A DNA stretch of 64,000 nt, taken from assembly GCA_024407855.1 (NCBI GenBank), contig JAKSVQ010000002.1:1-64000 (forward strand), in the 5' to 3' direction. Below the pieces are notes generated by a model. That model was not told the origin of the DNA and made no database searches. It saw only the letters and a program-made list of their open reading frames with translations. Made by a program: the position numbers and the translations under genes. Of the stretch, positions 10,353-23,110 are shown piece after piece; position 1 is the stretch's first letter, and each line of letters begins with the position of its first letter. The DNA comes from Mycoplasmoidaceae bacterium (GTDB lineage Bacteria; Bacillota_I; Bacilli_A; Mycoplasmatales; Mycoplasmoidaceae).

Positions 10353-10360
10353 TTTCAAAT

Positions 10361-10391
10361 AAAATCATACCCTATGGGTATGGTTTTTTTA
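10361..10391 (+). terminator. Rho-independent terminator of the ribosomal operon
   Basis: A 10-bp stem (AATCATACCC paired with GGGTATGGTT, one G-T pair, loop TAT) runs 10363-10385 and continues into a T-tract. It lies 10 bases after the rplQ stop and has the richest G+C stem of the terminators in this window. Confidence 0.88.
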
Positions 10392-10419
10392 TTAATATAT
10401 AAATCTATTTTTAAATTAA

Positions 10420-11970
<1,551 letters not shown>

Positions 11971-11975
11971 TGTTT

Positions 11976-12002
11976 TATAACTTATTTTATAAGTTATATA
12001 AT
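11976..12002 (+). promoter_or_regulatory. -10 box with overlapping inverted repeat upstream of the DJ-1-like gene
   Basis: TATAAT at 11997-12002 lies 8 bases before the ATG at 12011. A 9-bp inverted repeat (TATAACTTA at 11976-11984 and TAAGTTATA at 11990-11998) ends inside the -10 box. There is no T-tract after it, so an operator or structural element is more likely than a terminator for metG. Confidence 0.5.
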
Positions 12003-12010
12003 ATAAGTGT

Positions 12011-12571
12011 ATGAAAACATCAATCGCAATAATTGTCGCTAATCAATGCGAGGAAATGGAAGTAATCATTCCAGCTGATATCTGACGAAGAGCAGGTATT
12101 AGCGTTCAAATAATCTCTATTGAAAAAAAGAAGAGTTTGATAATGCAAAATGGAGTTCACATTTCATGTGATGACATTCTTGCAAAGGAAAATCTATCTA
12201 AGTATTCTGCAATCTATTTACCAGGCGGTAAGGGTTGCAGTTCTTTTTTAGACCCAGTTCAATGTACTAAACTAGTTGCCCACTTAAGAAAAGTTGCTAA
12301 AAGCAAAGTTACCATTATGGCTAACTGTGCTGCGCCAACAGTGTTGAACCAACTTGGTATTATTGATAATGTCAAAGTTACTTGCTACCCTGGTTATGAA
12401 GCAGGACTTAAACACCATGTAAAAGATGATGTTGTCTTTGACAAAAACTTTATAACATCAAAGGCAGCAGGAACAACAGTTGACTTTGCTTTAGCCGTTG
12501 TGAAGAAATTTATTTCTCCATCCAAAGCTAAAGAGGTAGCAAAACAAATTTGCTATAAGTATTGAAAGTAG
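12011..12571 (+). CDS. DJ-1/PfpI family protein (YajL-like)
   Basis: 186 residues. The N-terminal NQCEEMEVIIPADIWRRAGI and the nucleophile-elbow sequence MANCAAPTVL match the DJ-1/YajL subfamily. The reactive cysteine falls at residue 106, the same number as in human DJ-1, and the partnering acidic residue is Glu17. Members act in stress protection or glyoxal detoxification; the exact activity is debated and cannot be settled from sequence. It ends 12 bases before the hibernation-factor gene, so the two are probably co-transcribed. Confidence 0.85.
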
Positions 12572-12583
12572 AAAGAGATTAAA

Positions 12584-12880
12584 ATGAACTTACAAATCAG
12601 ATGAAAAGACTGCGATCGTTCGAAAGCAGTAGAAGCTGGTGTAGAAGATATTTTATCTTCTTTAGGCAAATATAACTTTATTGGCGAAGATGTTAAAGTT
12701 GAAATTGTTCATTATGAAAAGAAGAATGTTTTTAAAACCAGAATTAATGTTCTCGTTAAAAGTAAAAATATTTTACGTTCCGAAGCTGTTGCTTCTACCA
12801 TCTATGGTGCAACAAATGAAGCCTTAGATAAAATTGAAGATCAACTAAGAAGAGCTAAAACTAAACTAAGAAAATGATAA
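12584..12880 (+). CDS. hpf: Ribosome hibernation-promoting factor, short form (HPF/RaiA family)
   Basis: 98 residues, ending TGA-Trp then TAA. The beta-alpha-beta-beta-beta-alpha pattern and motifs such as VKVEIVHYEKKNVFKTRINV and ASTIYGATNEALDKIEDQLR fit the S30AE/HPF domain, which binds the 30S A/P sites and silences ribosomes in starvation. Only the S30AE domain is present; the C-terminal dimerisation domain of long HPF is missing. Pairing with a DJ-1-like stress gene fits a stress role. Confidence 0.75.
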
Positions 12881-12905
12881 AAAAAGAACTTAAGTTCTTT
12901 TTTTA
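12881..12905 (+). terminator. Rho-independent terminator after hpf
   Basis: The perfect palindrome AAAGAACTTAAGTTCTTT, extended by A and T runs, begins directly at the hpf stop and continues into TTTTTTATT. It separates the metG-side genes from lysS. Confidence 0.8.
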
Positions 12906-12934
12906 TTTATAATTTTAATATTATAGGTGAAACA

Positions 12935-14413
12935 ATGGAACGTAAATTTAACGACCAAGAAATGGCTCGTAGAGCCAAATTACAAAAATTAGTTGAAATG
13001 GGTAAAAACCCATATGCTTTTGAAAAGTTTGAAAGAAATCATACATGTACAAGCTTTGTAAAAGCTTATGACAAATTTAGTCATGAAGAATTACAAACAA
13101 ATAACGATGTTATTAAAGTCGCTGGTAGAGTAATGGCACTTAGACAAACATTTGGTGTTATTTCTGATTTCTCAGGAGAACTTCAATTTTATATTAACAA
13201 GAAAACATTTGATCCAGAAAAATTCCAAATGTTTAAACAACTATTAGACTTAGGAGATATCATTGGTATTACTGGTACACCAATGAAGACAATGACAGGA
13301 CAACTAACTATTAAAGTTACTGATTTTGTAATTTTGGCAAAATCATTAATCCCACTTCCTGAAAAATTCCATGGATTAGCTGATGAAGAAATTAGAGCAA
13401 GAAAAAGATATCTTGATCTAATGACTAATCGTGAAAGTTTAAATACATTTGTTGAACGTGCTAAAATTATCCAATATATTCGAGAATATATGGCAAGTCA
13501 AAACTTCCTTGAAGTTGAAACTCCAATTCTTTCGCCAAAACTTGGTGGTGCTGCGGCAAGACCATTTGTTACTCATCACAATACATTAGATAGAGATTAC
13601 TATCTAAGAATTGCAACAGAATTACCACTTAAGAAACTAATTGTTGGAGGTTTTGAAAGAGTTTATGAAATGGGACGAATCTTTAGAAATGAAGGTATGG
13701 ACCCAATGCATAACCCTGAATTCACTTCAATTGAAGCTTATCAAGCTTATGCTAATTTGGAAGATATGATGGATTTAACTGAAAACGTTATCCGTTATGC
13801 TGCAAAGAAATTAGGCAAAGAAAAAGTTACATACAAAGGTGTTGAGATTGACTTTTCTAAACCATTTAAACGTATCTCAATGTCAGATATGATTAAAGAA
13901 GTTGTTAACATTGATTTTAATGAAATTAAAACTGATAAGGAAGCAATGGCTTTGGCAAAGAAAGATGGTCTAGAATTATTACCTCACCAAAATACAAGAG
14001 GTCATATTATGTCAGCTTTCTTTGAAAAATATTGTGAAGAAAAATGTCAACAACCAACATTTATTACACAACACCCAATTGATATTTCTCCTTTAGCTAA
14101 AAAAGATCCAAAGGATCCAAGACTAACAAGAAGATTTGAATTATTCATTTGTCAAAAAGAATATGCCAATGCTTTCTCTGAACTAAATGATCCAATTGAT
14201 CAATTAGAAAGATTTGAAGCCCAAATCAAAGAAAAAGAATTAGGAAATAAAGAAGCCAACGAAGTTGATATGGAATATATCGATGCTCTAGAATATGGTT
14301 TAGCACCAACTGGTGGTGTTGGTATTGGTATTGACCGTTTAGTAATGCTACTAACAGGCAAGGAATCAATCCGTGATGTTTTATTATTTCCTCACATGAA
14401 GGATGCAAAATAG
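12935..14413 (+). CDS. lysS: Lysyl-tRNA synthetase, class II
   Basis: 492 residues without any TGA codon. The OB-fold anticodon-binding domain (VAGRVMALRQTFGVISDF) is followed by class II motifs: motif 2 region RIFRNEGMDPMHNPEFTSIE and motif 3 GGVGIGIDRLVMLL. Charges tRNA-Lys. AGGTG at 12925 precedes the ATG by a short spacer. The next gene starts 3 bases later. Confidence 0.97.
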   Translation: MERKFNDQEMARRAKLQKLVEMGKNPYAFEKFERNHTCTSFVKAYDKFSHEELQTNNDVIKVAGRVMALRQTFGVISDFSGELQFYINKKTFDPEKFQMFKQLLDLGDIIGITGTPMKTMTGQLTIKVTDFVILAKSLIPLPEKFHGLADEEIRARKRYLDLMTNRESLNTFVERAKIIQYIREYMASQNFLEVETPILSPKLGGAAARPFVTHHNTLDRDYYLRIATELPLKKLIVGGFERVYEMGRIFRNEGMDPMHNPEFTSIEAYQAYANLEDMMDLTENVIRYAAKKLGKEKVTYKGVEIDFSKPFKRISMSDMIKEVVNIDFNEIKTDKEAMALAKKDGLELLPHQNTRGHIMSAFFEKYCEEKCQQPTFITQHPIDISPLAKKDPKDPRLTRRFELFICQKEYANAFSELNDPIDQLERFEAQIKEKELGNKEANEVDMEYIDALEYGLAPTGGVGIGIDRLVMLLTGKESIRDVLLFPHMKDAK

Positions 14414-14416
14414 GCA

Positions 14417-15418
14417 ATGAAAAGATTTAACTTTCCATTTGCATATGAACCTAAAGTTAATCTAAAGGATACCATCCTTTATTCTTCAATATTAAAACAA
14501 CAAATAATTGATTATCTAATCGATCGTTTTAAATGTATACCGCTTGACCCAGCACTTATTGTTGACAATAAGAAGTCATCTCTTGCTTATGCATTTGGTG
14601 ACCGGATTATGAGTTTTGATAACAAAACTAATAACTCAATATTTTGTTTTAACTCACAGCAAGATAATTATTTGATGTTGTTAAGTTCAACATTAAAAAA
14701 TGAAAACATTTTAATGTTTGCTCCATATATTAGACGTGATGCAGCACAAACAAATTTGGACTCAATTATTAATTGAGAACTTGATATTGAATTGTCAATG
14801 CCCATCAATTTAAATATGGAATACTTTGTAACATTAGCTAAAGAAGTATTTATTTCATTAATTGACTTAGGTAATCAACCAAAGTTATCTAAGATTCATA
14901 AACTTAATAAAAAGAAAATTTCTTTTTCAGACATTACAGTTGTGGATGCACAAAAAATTGAAAGTTCATATCCAACACTTTCATTACGTGAAGCATTTGA
15001 CCACTTCTGTTCACAAAATAAATTTGTGATTGTTAAAAACAATATCAAAAAACTTAAATCTGGTAAATCACTTGAAACATTTGTCCCAACCGCACAAGAT
15101 ACAGACTTGTCTTGCGGATTATATGTTTATGATGACATAAACAACAAGGCCATACATTTAATTAATGTATGCAAACGACCAGATGGGTATATGTCAAACA
15201 AACAATTAAATGATAATAACCCACTTGAAGTAACCAATGAGATTTATGATGAAGAAATATTTGATAAACAGAGACCAACAAATATTTCTTTGGTAATAAA
15301 TTTTACAAATTTAGTCTTTTATTTTTTAGATAAAGTTCACCTAGCAGAAGTGGTTAAATCAGTTTGACCTGATGATTTTATTAAATTTATAAAAGCAGAA
15401 AAGATTGAGATATTCTAG
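14417..15418 (+). CDS. Degenerate aspartate-ammonia ligase (AsnA)-like protein
   Basis: 333 residues, close to AsnA (330). Colinear similarity to E. coli AsnA as I recall its sequence: an N-terminal helix and beta region (QQIIDYLIDRFKCIPLDPAL), an IRRD segment aligned with LRPDED, a YPTLSLREAF segment aligned with the YPDL region, and a C-terminal DKVHLAEVVKSVWPDDFI aligned with LPHIGQVQAGVWP. The class II motif 3 of AsnA (GGGIGQSR) is replaced by SLVINFTN at residues 291-298, so the catalytic Arg is Asn. The DED of the RPDED stretch is also lost. The fold assignment is good, but asparagine synthesis seems unlikely. It sits 3 bases after lysS. Confidence 0.62.
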
Positions 15419-15419
15419 T

Positions 15420-16070
15420 ATGAAACTTATTGAACCATCATTGTTATCAATAGACAAAACCAAAGCCCTTGATCAATTAAAATTAATCAAGGATTTTGAT
15501 ATTAGGTTTGTTCATTATGATGTTATGGATGGAAGATTTGTTCCGGCTACCGCTTACACAAATGAATATTTAGATGATATTGCAAAACTAGGACTAAAAG
15601 CGAATGTTCATTTAATGGTGCAAGAACCAGATAAATGATTAAAACAATATTTTAATCCAGCTGTTAATTCAATTGTCTTTCATGCTGAAACACAATCAAT
15701 TCCTGAAAGCAAAGTGATCTTAGATAAAATCCACGAAGCTGGACTATTAGCAGGTATTTCTGTTAGACCAAGCACTGATTTGGATAAGTACAAACAACTG
15801 TTTGCAAGTTGTGATATTATTTTAGTAATGTCTGTTGAACCAGGCTTTGCTGGTCAAGGTTTCATTGAACAATCTAAATTTAATATTGCAAAAGCAAATG
15901 AAGCTAAAAATGTTTATCCAAATATAGTTATTCAAATCGATGGTGGTATTAATAACACTAAGATTGAAGAACTATATGAACAAATTGATTGATTTGTGAC
16001 AGGTAGTTGATTCTTTAAAAATATTGACCACATGGGTCAATATCTATCAGAATTTAGAAAGACTAAATAG
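15420..16070 (+). CDS. rpe: Ribulose-phosphate 3-epimerase
   Basis: 216 residues, a TIM barrel. Conserved HYDVMDGRFVP, NVHLMVQEP, FHAETQ, SVEPGFAGQ and QIDGGINN carry the metal ligands and phosphate-binding groups. Interconverts ribulose-5-phosphate and xylulose-5-phosphate in the pentose phosphate pathway. The ATG at 15420 lies 1 base after the previous stop; an upstream in-frame ATG at 15405 would overlap that gene and adds no conserved sequence. The 3' end overlaps the convergent minus-strand gene by 8 bases, with no visible terminator. Confidence 0.94.
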
Positions 16071-17049
16071 CTTTTACAGTTGGACCATTGTTGATAGTTA
16101 CTGTGTTGTTAACTTTTTTTGATTTAACTAATCGATAGATTAGCAAGCCAATTAGAATTAAAGTTAGTAATATTGCTAAGAAGATAATCATATCTCTTCG
16201 GTTTTTCTTTTTCTTTAGCGCAATTAATTCTTCGTCGGAAACGATTTGTACAGAATAAAAGTTATCAATCTTTGCTGCTCTTGTATAGTTAGTTACTAAC
16301 AATACAACGTGAAGAATGAATGTTCCAACAAGTGCAATGCAACCAATAATCATAGTGATTAGTAAAGCCGGTCCACTAGCAAATAGTGAAGGATCTAATG
16401 ATCCTCAAACGTGTCCTGATAAGAATCAGCCAACAACATAAGATAGTAGAACAGCTAATCCACCAAGGATGTATGTTAGACCACAGAATCAATTAACATT
16501 GATGTGGGCTGATTTCAATCGTTTGTATAACTTCATTACACTGATTGTTGGAATCTTTCCTTGTGAAAAATCAACATTCCTTGCTTCATTACGGAAGTTA
16601 ACTCAGTTATTTGCATAAATAATTAAGAAAGCAATGCATAATGCCAAGGCAGGAATTAAAGTTAATGCTGTTCAGTTATTAACGCTAGGATTTTGAATAA
16701 TTGCCACTAAAGCTCATGTTTCTAAACCTAAACAGATAGCGGTAATAACACATCACAAAATAAATATTTTGAAAGAACGTTTATATTCTCTCATATAGAA
16801 CTTAGGTATGCATCTAGCTTGTGGATTGATTTGTTCAACTGTTCTAAGATCTATCTTTTTAGTTGGTTGAACATTTTCAACCTTAACTGTTGGTAGTGTT
16901 TCACTAACGTGAGGAACTTTGGTTGTGATATTGAACATTACATTTTGAATCGTAGGTTTTTCTACTTCAGGTTGTAAATCAATAGGTTTTGCCTGAGTTT
17001 CTCTGGCATCATATGAAATCACAGTTGTTTTAAATTCTTGACTTGACAT
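16063..17049 (-). CDS. Hypothetical multi-pass membrane protein
   Basis: 328 residues with many TGA-Trp codons. About 90 hydrophilic, Val/Thr/Pro-rich N-terminal residues are followed by roughly five hydrophobic segments (near residues 95-117, 128-146, 185-207, 225-250 and 283-305) separated by basic loops, with a short polar C-terminus. I recognise no family. It is the second gene of a minus-strand pair behind pncB. The TAG stop lies inside the 3' end of rpe on the other strand. Confidence 0.7.
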
Positions 17050-17106
17050 AAATAATATATTTAGTTTATATATTAGATTTATGCGAAAAAATTAATATAT
17101 TTTTTA

Positions 17107-18147
17107 TTAAATATATATATTTAATTTATTTAGATCTTTGTGGTCAATTTTGACCAATCTACCAGTTTTTGCTTCTGGTTTGTTGTTTAAATAAACTAGG
17201 TCACCAGTGATGTTGACATCCACTTTTACTAGTGATCCACCAACACCATAAAAGTCTACTGGTGTATGTGATTTTACAAAGTCTTTGATTTTTTTAAAAT
17301 CAAAACCACTTGAAACAATAATCTTTGTATGTGACATATTATTTGCGTCAAGCGCTTTTCTAGCATTGCAAACTAAAAGTTTGCAAACACCATAATTTTC
17401 AGGTGATTCTGGTAATGATTTATCACGCATTCTGATTGATGTATCAATTCTTATTGAATTGATAAGAGGTCTTAATTTTGGATCAAGTTTTTTAATTTCT
17501 TTAACAACATCATTGTGATAGTCAATTAAAGCAGAAAGCTTTTCGTTAGGGAAAGTTTTGTGATAAGCTCAAAGAGCTTTATTTAAGTTGCCACCAAATT
17601 GTTGGATTAAAGCATGTGGCATTGTTCCAACAACCTTAACACCTTTTAAGTCATCAATAAGCTCAGTATGAGCTTTAGTTGTAAAAACTTTCATCCCTGC
17701 TACTCAAGCAGCATAACCATCATATGGTTGAGCAAGATATAAATCGGCTCGATCACCCATATAAATTAATTGTGAAGGTTTTATAACCTTCAAAATTTTC
17801 TTTACATGATTGCAAACGGCTGATTCACGAGCTAAAATCCCATCAATTACTGATTCATATTCAGCAACTTTAGAATAATCACCCTCAATAACTAATATTG
17901 GTTTACCAGCTTCAACTAGGTCACCATCTTTAACACCATAAACCTTAAAGTGCCCTTGAACTTGTTTAAGGAATTGAACACAATGTTCAATTCCACATAC
18001 ATAAATAGGTTCCTTATGGAAATGGGTAAAACGCATTAGGGAGATATTTTTCACCTTATTAGTATCTAAAACTTTTTTAGTTTTAGATAGATATAGGGCA
18101 GTGTAATCACTATGTAAGATTTTTTTTATCTCATGAATGTTTTTCAT
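17107..18147 (-). CDS. pncB: Nicotinate phosphoribosyltransferase
   Basis: 346 residues. The motifs HTKIIVSSGFDFKKIKDF and PVDFYGVGGSL are characteristic of the C-terminal phosphate-binding part; LVEAGKPILVIEGDYSKV is typical of the N-terminal domain. Makes nicotinate mononucleotide from nicotinate and PRPP, feeding NadD (encoded at 23111) for NAD synthesis. The family has no cysteine-rich C-terminal extension here. Diverges from parE. Confidence 0.9.
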
Positions 18148-18164
18148 ACAAATAATTATATTAT

Positions 18165-18191
18165 TTAATTATAAATTCAATTTATAATTAA
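18165..18191. promoter_or_regulatory. 27-bp palindrome with back-to-back -10 boxes between pncB and parE
   Basis: Arms of 13 bp (TTAATTATAAATT and AATTTATAATTAA) around a single central C form a perfect palindrome. It contains TATAAT on the plus strand (18183-18188, 8 bases before the parE ATG) and TATAAT on the minus strand (18168-18173, 20 bases before the pncB ATG). Neither start has a Shine-Dalgarno nearby. Confidence 0.6.
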
Positions 18192-18196
18192 CCTAT

Positions 18197-20098
18197 ATGA
18201 TTAAGAATTATACTGATGCCAATATCAAGGTGCTTGAAGGCCTTGAACCGGTTAGAAAAAGACCGGGTATGTACATCGGTTCCACCGATGTCTATGGTCT
18301 ACATCACCTAGTTTGGGAAATATTTGATAACGCTGTCGATGAAGTACTAGGTGGCGATGCTGACCTAATTACTATCATTTTAAAGAAGGATGGGTCAATC
18401 TCCATTCAAGATAACGGTAGGGGTATTCCTACCGGTAAGAACGAAACAACCGGAATTTCTACCGTTGATACAGTTTTCACAACCCTTCATGCTGGAGGTA
18501 AATTTGATGACTCTGCTTACCACTCAGCCGGTGGTTTGCATGGTGTTGGTTCATCAGTTGTTAACGCTTTAAGTAAATGATGTAATGTAACCGTTTACCG
18601 TTCTAGAAAGATTTGAGAATCTAAGTATATTAATGGTGGAAAGATTGATCAACCTCTAAAAGAGGTTGGACCTACTAACCAAACTGGTACAAAGGTTCAT
18701 TTTAAACCTGATGATACTATTTTTAAAACTGTAGAATTCAATCCTTCTTTAATTAAAGAAAGAGTAAGAGAAGCAACTTATTTGTTTAAAGGACTTAAAG
18801 TTGTTTTCAAAGATGAAATCAATAAAACTGAAGATGAATTCATTGCAAATAACGGTATTGTTGAATATGTTGATTACATCAACGAAACAAAAACACCAGT
18901 TCACAAAACTGCACAATTTAAAGGTGAAAACAATAAGATTTCAGTTGACATTGCTTTGCAATATGTAACAGATTCGTCCGAAACAATTATCTCTTTTGCT
19001 AACTCAGTTAAGACAAAAGAAGGTGGTAGTCATGAAACCGCTTTCAAAACTGCATTAACTGAAACAATCAACGTTTATGCAAGAAAGAATGGTCTTCTAA
19101 AAGAAAAGGATAAAAACTTTGAAGGATCTGATGTTCGTGAAGGATTAACTGCTCTAGTTACTGTTCTAGTACCTGAAGCATTAGTTGCTTATGAAGGTCA
19201 AACAAAAAACAAATTGTTTACACAAGAAGCTTATGCTGCTGTTAAACAAGTGTTTAGTGAACAATTTGGTTTCTGATTAGAAGAAAACAAAGCTTTTGCA
19301 ACAAAGATTATTAATAAAGCATTAACAGCAAGAGATGCTCGTGTTGCTGCAAGAAAAGCTAGAGAAGACATTAAGAAGCTTAAAAATAAAGAAAACAAAG
19401 CAACATTCCTTTCAGGAAAACTAGTTCCTGCTCAATCTAAAGAAGCAAAGCTAAATGAAATCTTCTTAGTCGAAGGTGATTCAGCTGGTGGTTCAGCTAA
19501 ATTAGCTCGTGATAAGAAACATCAAGCTATTCTACCACTACGTGGAAAGATTTTAAACGTTGAAAAAGCTAAGTTGTCTGATTTATTAAACAATGAAGAA
19601 ATTTCAACAATCATTCTAGCTTTAGGTGCTGGTATTAATGAAGATTACAATGAAGAAGCATTAAGATACCACAAAGTGGTAATTATGACTGATGCCGATG
19701 TTGATGGTAGCCACATTAGAATTCTTCTATTAACTTTCTTCTACCGTTTCATGAGAAAGCTAATTGAAAATGGGCATGTATATATTGCCTTAGCTCCTTT
19801 ATATAAAGTTACAAAGAAATCAAATAAGGAATTTGCTTATGCTTGAAATGAACAAGAACTAGATGAATTGAAAAACAAATTTGGTGCTTGTGAAATTCAA
19901 CGATACAAAGGTCTTGGTGAAATGAATGCTGACCAACTAAAAGAAACTACAATGGCAAAAGAAAATCGAAAGATGATCAAAGTAACCATTGAGGATGCAG
20001 CTTTAGCTGAACGTAGAATTTCTACGCTAATGGGTGACAATGCATCGTTAAGAAAAACATGGATCGATGAGAATATCTCATTTGATATGGAGGAATAA
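18197..20098 (+). CDS. parE: DNA topoisomerase IV subunit B
   Basis: 633 residues. GHKL ATPase motifs: [21 protein letters not shown], and [18 protein letters not shown], the latter favouring ParE over Gyr[23 protein letters not shown] and [13 protein letters not shown]-terminal [20 protein letters not shown]. With ParC it decatenates chromosomes. The ATG lies 8 bases after a TATAAT, so the message is probably leaderless. It is followed 3 bases later by parC. Confidence 0.93.
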
Positions 20099-20101
20099 TT
20101 T

Positions 20102-22525
20102 ATGGCTAGTGAAAACAATAAAAATATTCCGATAGAAAATATCATGAGTGAATCATTTGGTGCTTATGCCAAATACATTATTCAAGATCGTGCATTACCA
20201 GATGTTAGAGATGGTTTGAAACCAGTTCAACGTAGAATTATCTACGCAATGAATGATTTGAACCTACTTCATACTTTGCCACACAAGAAGTCAGCAAGAA
20301 CTGTTGGTGAAGTAATTGGTAAGTACCACCCACATGGCGATAGTTCAATTTATGAAGCTATGGTTCGTTTGAGTCAAGAATGAAAGAACAATATATGTCT
20401 ATTAGACATGCATGGTAATAAAGGTTCAATCGATGGTGATGGTCCAGCTGCTATGCGTTATACTGAATGCCGTTTATCTGCATTTGGTGAAATGATGGCT
20501 GAGGGAATTAAAAAGAACACAGTTCCATTTATTCCAAACTTTGATGGCTCAGAACAAGAACCTACGGTTTTACCAACATTATTCCCTAACTTATTAATTA
20601 ATGGATCAAATGGTATTGCTGCCGGTTATGCAACAAACATTCCACCATTTAACCCTACTGAAGTTGTTAATGCAATAATTGCTAAAATTGATTTTCCAAA
20701 TTGTCGTATTGATAAGATTACAAATCTTATGCCAGCTCCAGACTTTCCAACTGCTGGTGTAATTTCTGGATTAGATGGAATCACTCAAGCATATAAAACT
20801 GGAAAAGGAAAAATCCTTATTGCTGGTGAAATGAAGAAATTAAGTAATAAACAAATTGTTATTACTTCAATTCCATTTGAAACAAACAAATCTGACATTA
20901 TTAAACAAATTGATTTAGCTAAAGAAAAGACTGCAGCATTATGTATTAACGAAGTTCGTGATGAATCTGATGCAAATGGTGTTTACATTGTTTTAGAAAC
21001 TAAAACACATGCTAACTTTGATTTTATTAAGAGCTACTTATATAAGAATACAAAATTGCAAACTAGCTTTAACTTTAACATGATTGCAATTAAAGATCGT
21101 AAACCAGTGCTACTTGATATCTTCACATTCCTACAATCATTTATTGATCATGCTGAAAATATTATTTTGAAAACTTCAGAATATGATCTAGATAAATCTA
21201 AAGCAAGAAGAGAAATAGTTCAAGGATTAATTAAAGCTATATTAATCATTGATGATGTTGTTGCTTGTATTCGTCGTGCAAAAGACAAACAAGAAGCAGT
21301 TAATGGTTTAGTAACTAGATTTGGCTTTAGTCAATCACAAGCTGAAGCAATTGTTAATCTACGATTATATCGATTAACTAACACTGATGTTGAAGCATTA
21401 AAAAAAGAACTTGATGAATTAAATATGTCAATTGCGACATTAGAAAATTTAGTGAAGTCTAAAGAAGCTAGACTATTATTCCTAAAAACAAAATTAAGAG
21501 AATTCAAAAAACTTTATCCACAAGAAAGAAGATCAAAGCTTTCTTATGATGAAGCTCCAGTTGTTATTGATGAATTAGATTTAATTCAAGATAAGAATAG
21601 AATCTTTGCTTTCACTGCTGGTGGATATATGAAAGCATTTAGCAATAGAATGTTACTTGCTAATGATCCAAAAGATAACTTTACTAAAGGTAATGACATC
21701 ATTATTACAGAATATGTTGGTAACTTACGTGACCGGTCATTATTATTTTTAGAAAATGGTGAATGTGCTGTTATTGCTAATAGCAAGATTCCTGAATGTA
21801 AGTTCAAAGAAGTTGGCACTCACATTAATAACTTAATTTCTGCTGCGGCTGATGCAAAAGTAATTGCCGCATTGAACGCTGATTATAAACAGGCGGTTAA
21901 TAAACAACAAGTTATTGTTGTAACACAATCTGGATTAATCAAACGAATTGAATTATCTGAAGTGATAACAAAACGAACTAGCACAATCAACTATGCAAAA
22001 CTTGATGCCGGCGATAAAGTTGTTTCAGTCTTCCCAATTGACAATGAACAACAACGAATTGTTATTTGTTCAAAACGAGGATATATTAATAGTTATTCAA
22101 TTGATCAAATTCCATTTGTTAGCAAATCTGCTAAAGGCGTTAAAGCAATGGGGCTTAAAGATGAGGATACAATTTCATCTGCATTCTTATTAGTTGAAGG
22201 AATCAACCAAATTGCAGTTGTAACTAACACACAAGTTAAACGTATTGAGTTAGCACAAGTACCTGCTGGTAATCGTACAAATGTCGGTAAAGCTGTTAAT
22301 ACATATATTGCAAACAATAAGATATTCAGCGTATTAAAGGTTATACCTTTGGCTGCAAACTCTTCATTAGTTAAAGTCGATGTTAATGGTGCAAAAGAAT
22401 TTATGACTGTTGGTAGTTTAAATTACTTAGCTTACGATCAACGTGTTAATGCAGTAGGCACTGAAATTGCTGATTGCAATATTTGAATTAGCAATATTAA
22501 AGATAGCGATAAGGCAAATGAGTAA
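20102..22525 (+). CDS. parC: DNA topoisomerase IV subunit A
   Basis: 807 residues. Breakage-reunion domain with [19 protein letters not shown], the [19 protein letters not shown] quinolone-resistance region, and [10 protein letters not shown] holding the active-site Tyr; [19 protein letters not shown] favours ParC over GyrA. The C-terminal beta-pinwheel is present but I see no GyrA box. GGAGG precedes the start. Its stop overlaps the next start in ATGAGTAA. Confidence 0.93.
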
Positions 22526-23099
22526 AAAATTAAAAAAGGATAAATTTACATTATTAAATTATTTTCGTCCTAGTATCTTTTTAAAGAACTATGCGAATTT
22601 TGATCCTTTTTTATTAAAGGTTAATAAAATTAAACTTTTTATTTGTGACCTAGATAATACATTAGCCCCACATTTTACATATCGTCCAACTAAGACAGCA
22701 ATTAAGTTTGTTAATGATATTAAAAGTATGGGCATTAAGTTTTATGTTATTTCAAATAACAGAAAATCTCGTGTTGAAAGATTTTGCCAATGAATTAATC
22801 CTGATGGATTCGTTTCATTTGCATTAAAACCAATGGTTCACAAGATTAAAAAACTTTTAAGGGATTTAAAAATTAAACCAGAAGAAACATTAATGATGGG
22901 TGATCAATTTGTAATTGATATTCTTGCAGCCAATCGAATTGGCTGTAAATCAATTCTTGTTTTACCACTAGTTGATCAAGAAAAAAACAAGTCGCATCGT
23001 TTCATAAATTTTCTTGATAAACAAGTTTATTCACGTTTGGAAAGGAAAAATCTTTTAATTGGAAGTAAAAGTTTTGAGAACGATACAAAACTCTTATAA
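22518..23099 (+). CDS. yqeG: HAD-superfamily phosphatase, YqeG family
   Basis: 193 residues. The HAD nucleophile motif FICDLDNTLAP, ISNNRKSR (motif II) and MMGDQFVIDILAANRIG (motif IV) fit YqeG/subfamily IIIA phosphatases. Substrate unknown. In Firmicutes yqeG belongs to a cluster with nadD and yqeK, and here it directly precedes the nadD-yqeK fusion, which supports the name. The 8-base ATGAGTAA overlap with parC suggests translational coupling. Confidence 0.88.
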
Positions 23100-23110
23100 T
23101 AATTGATACT

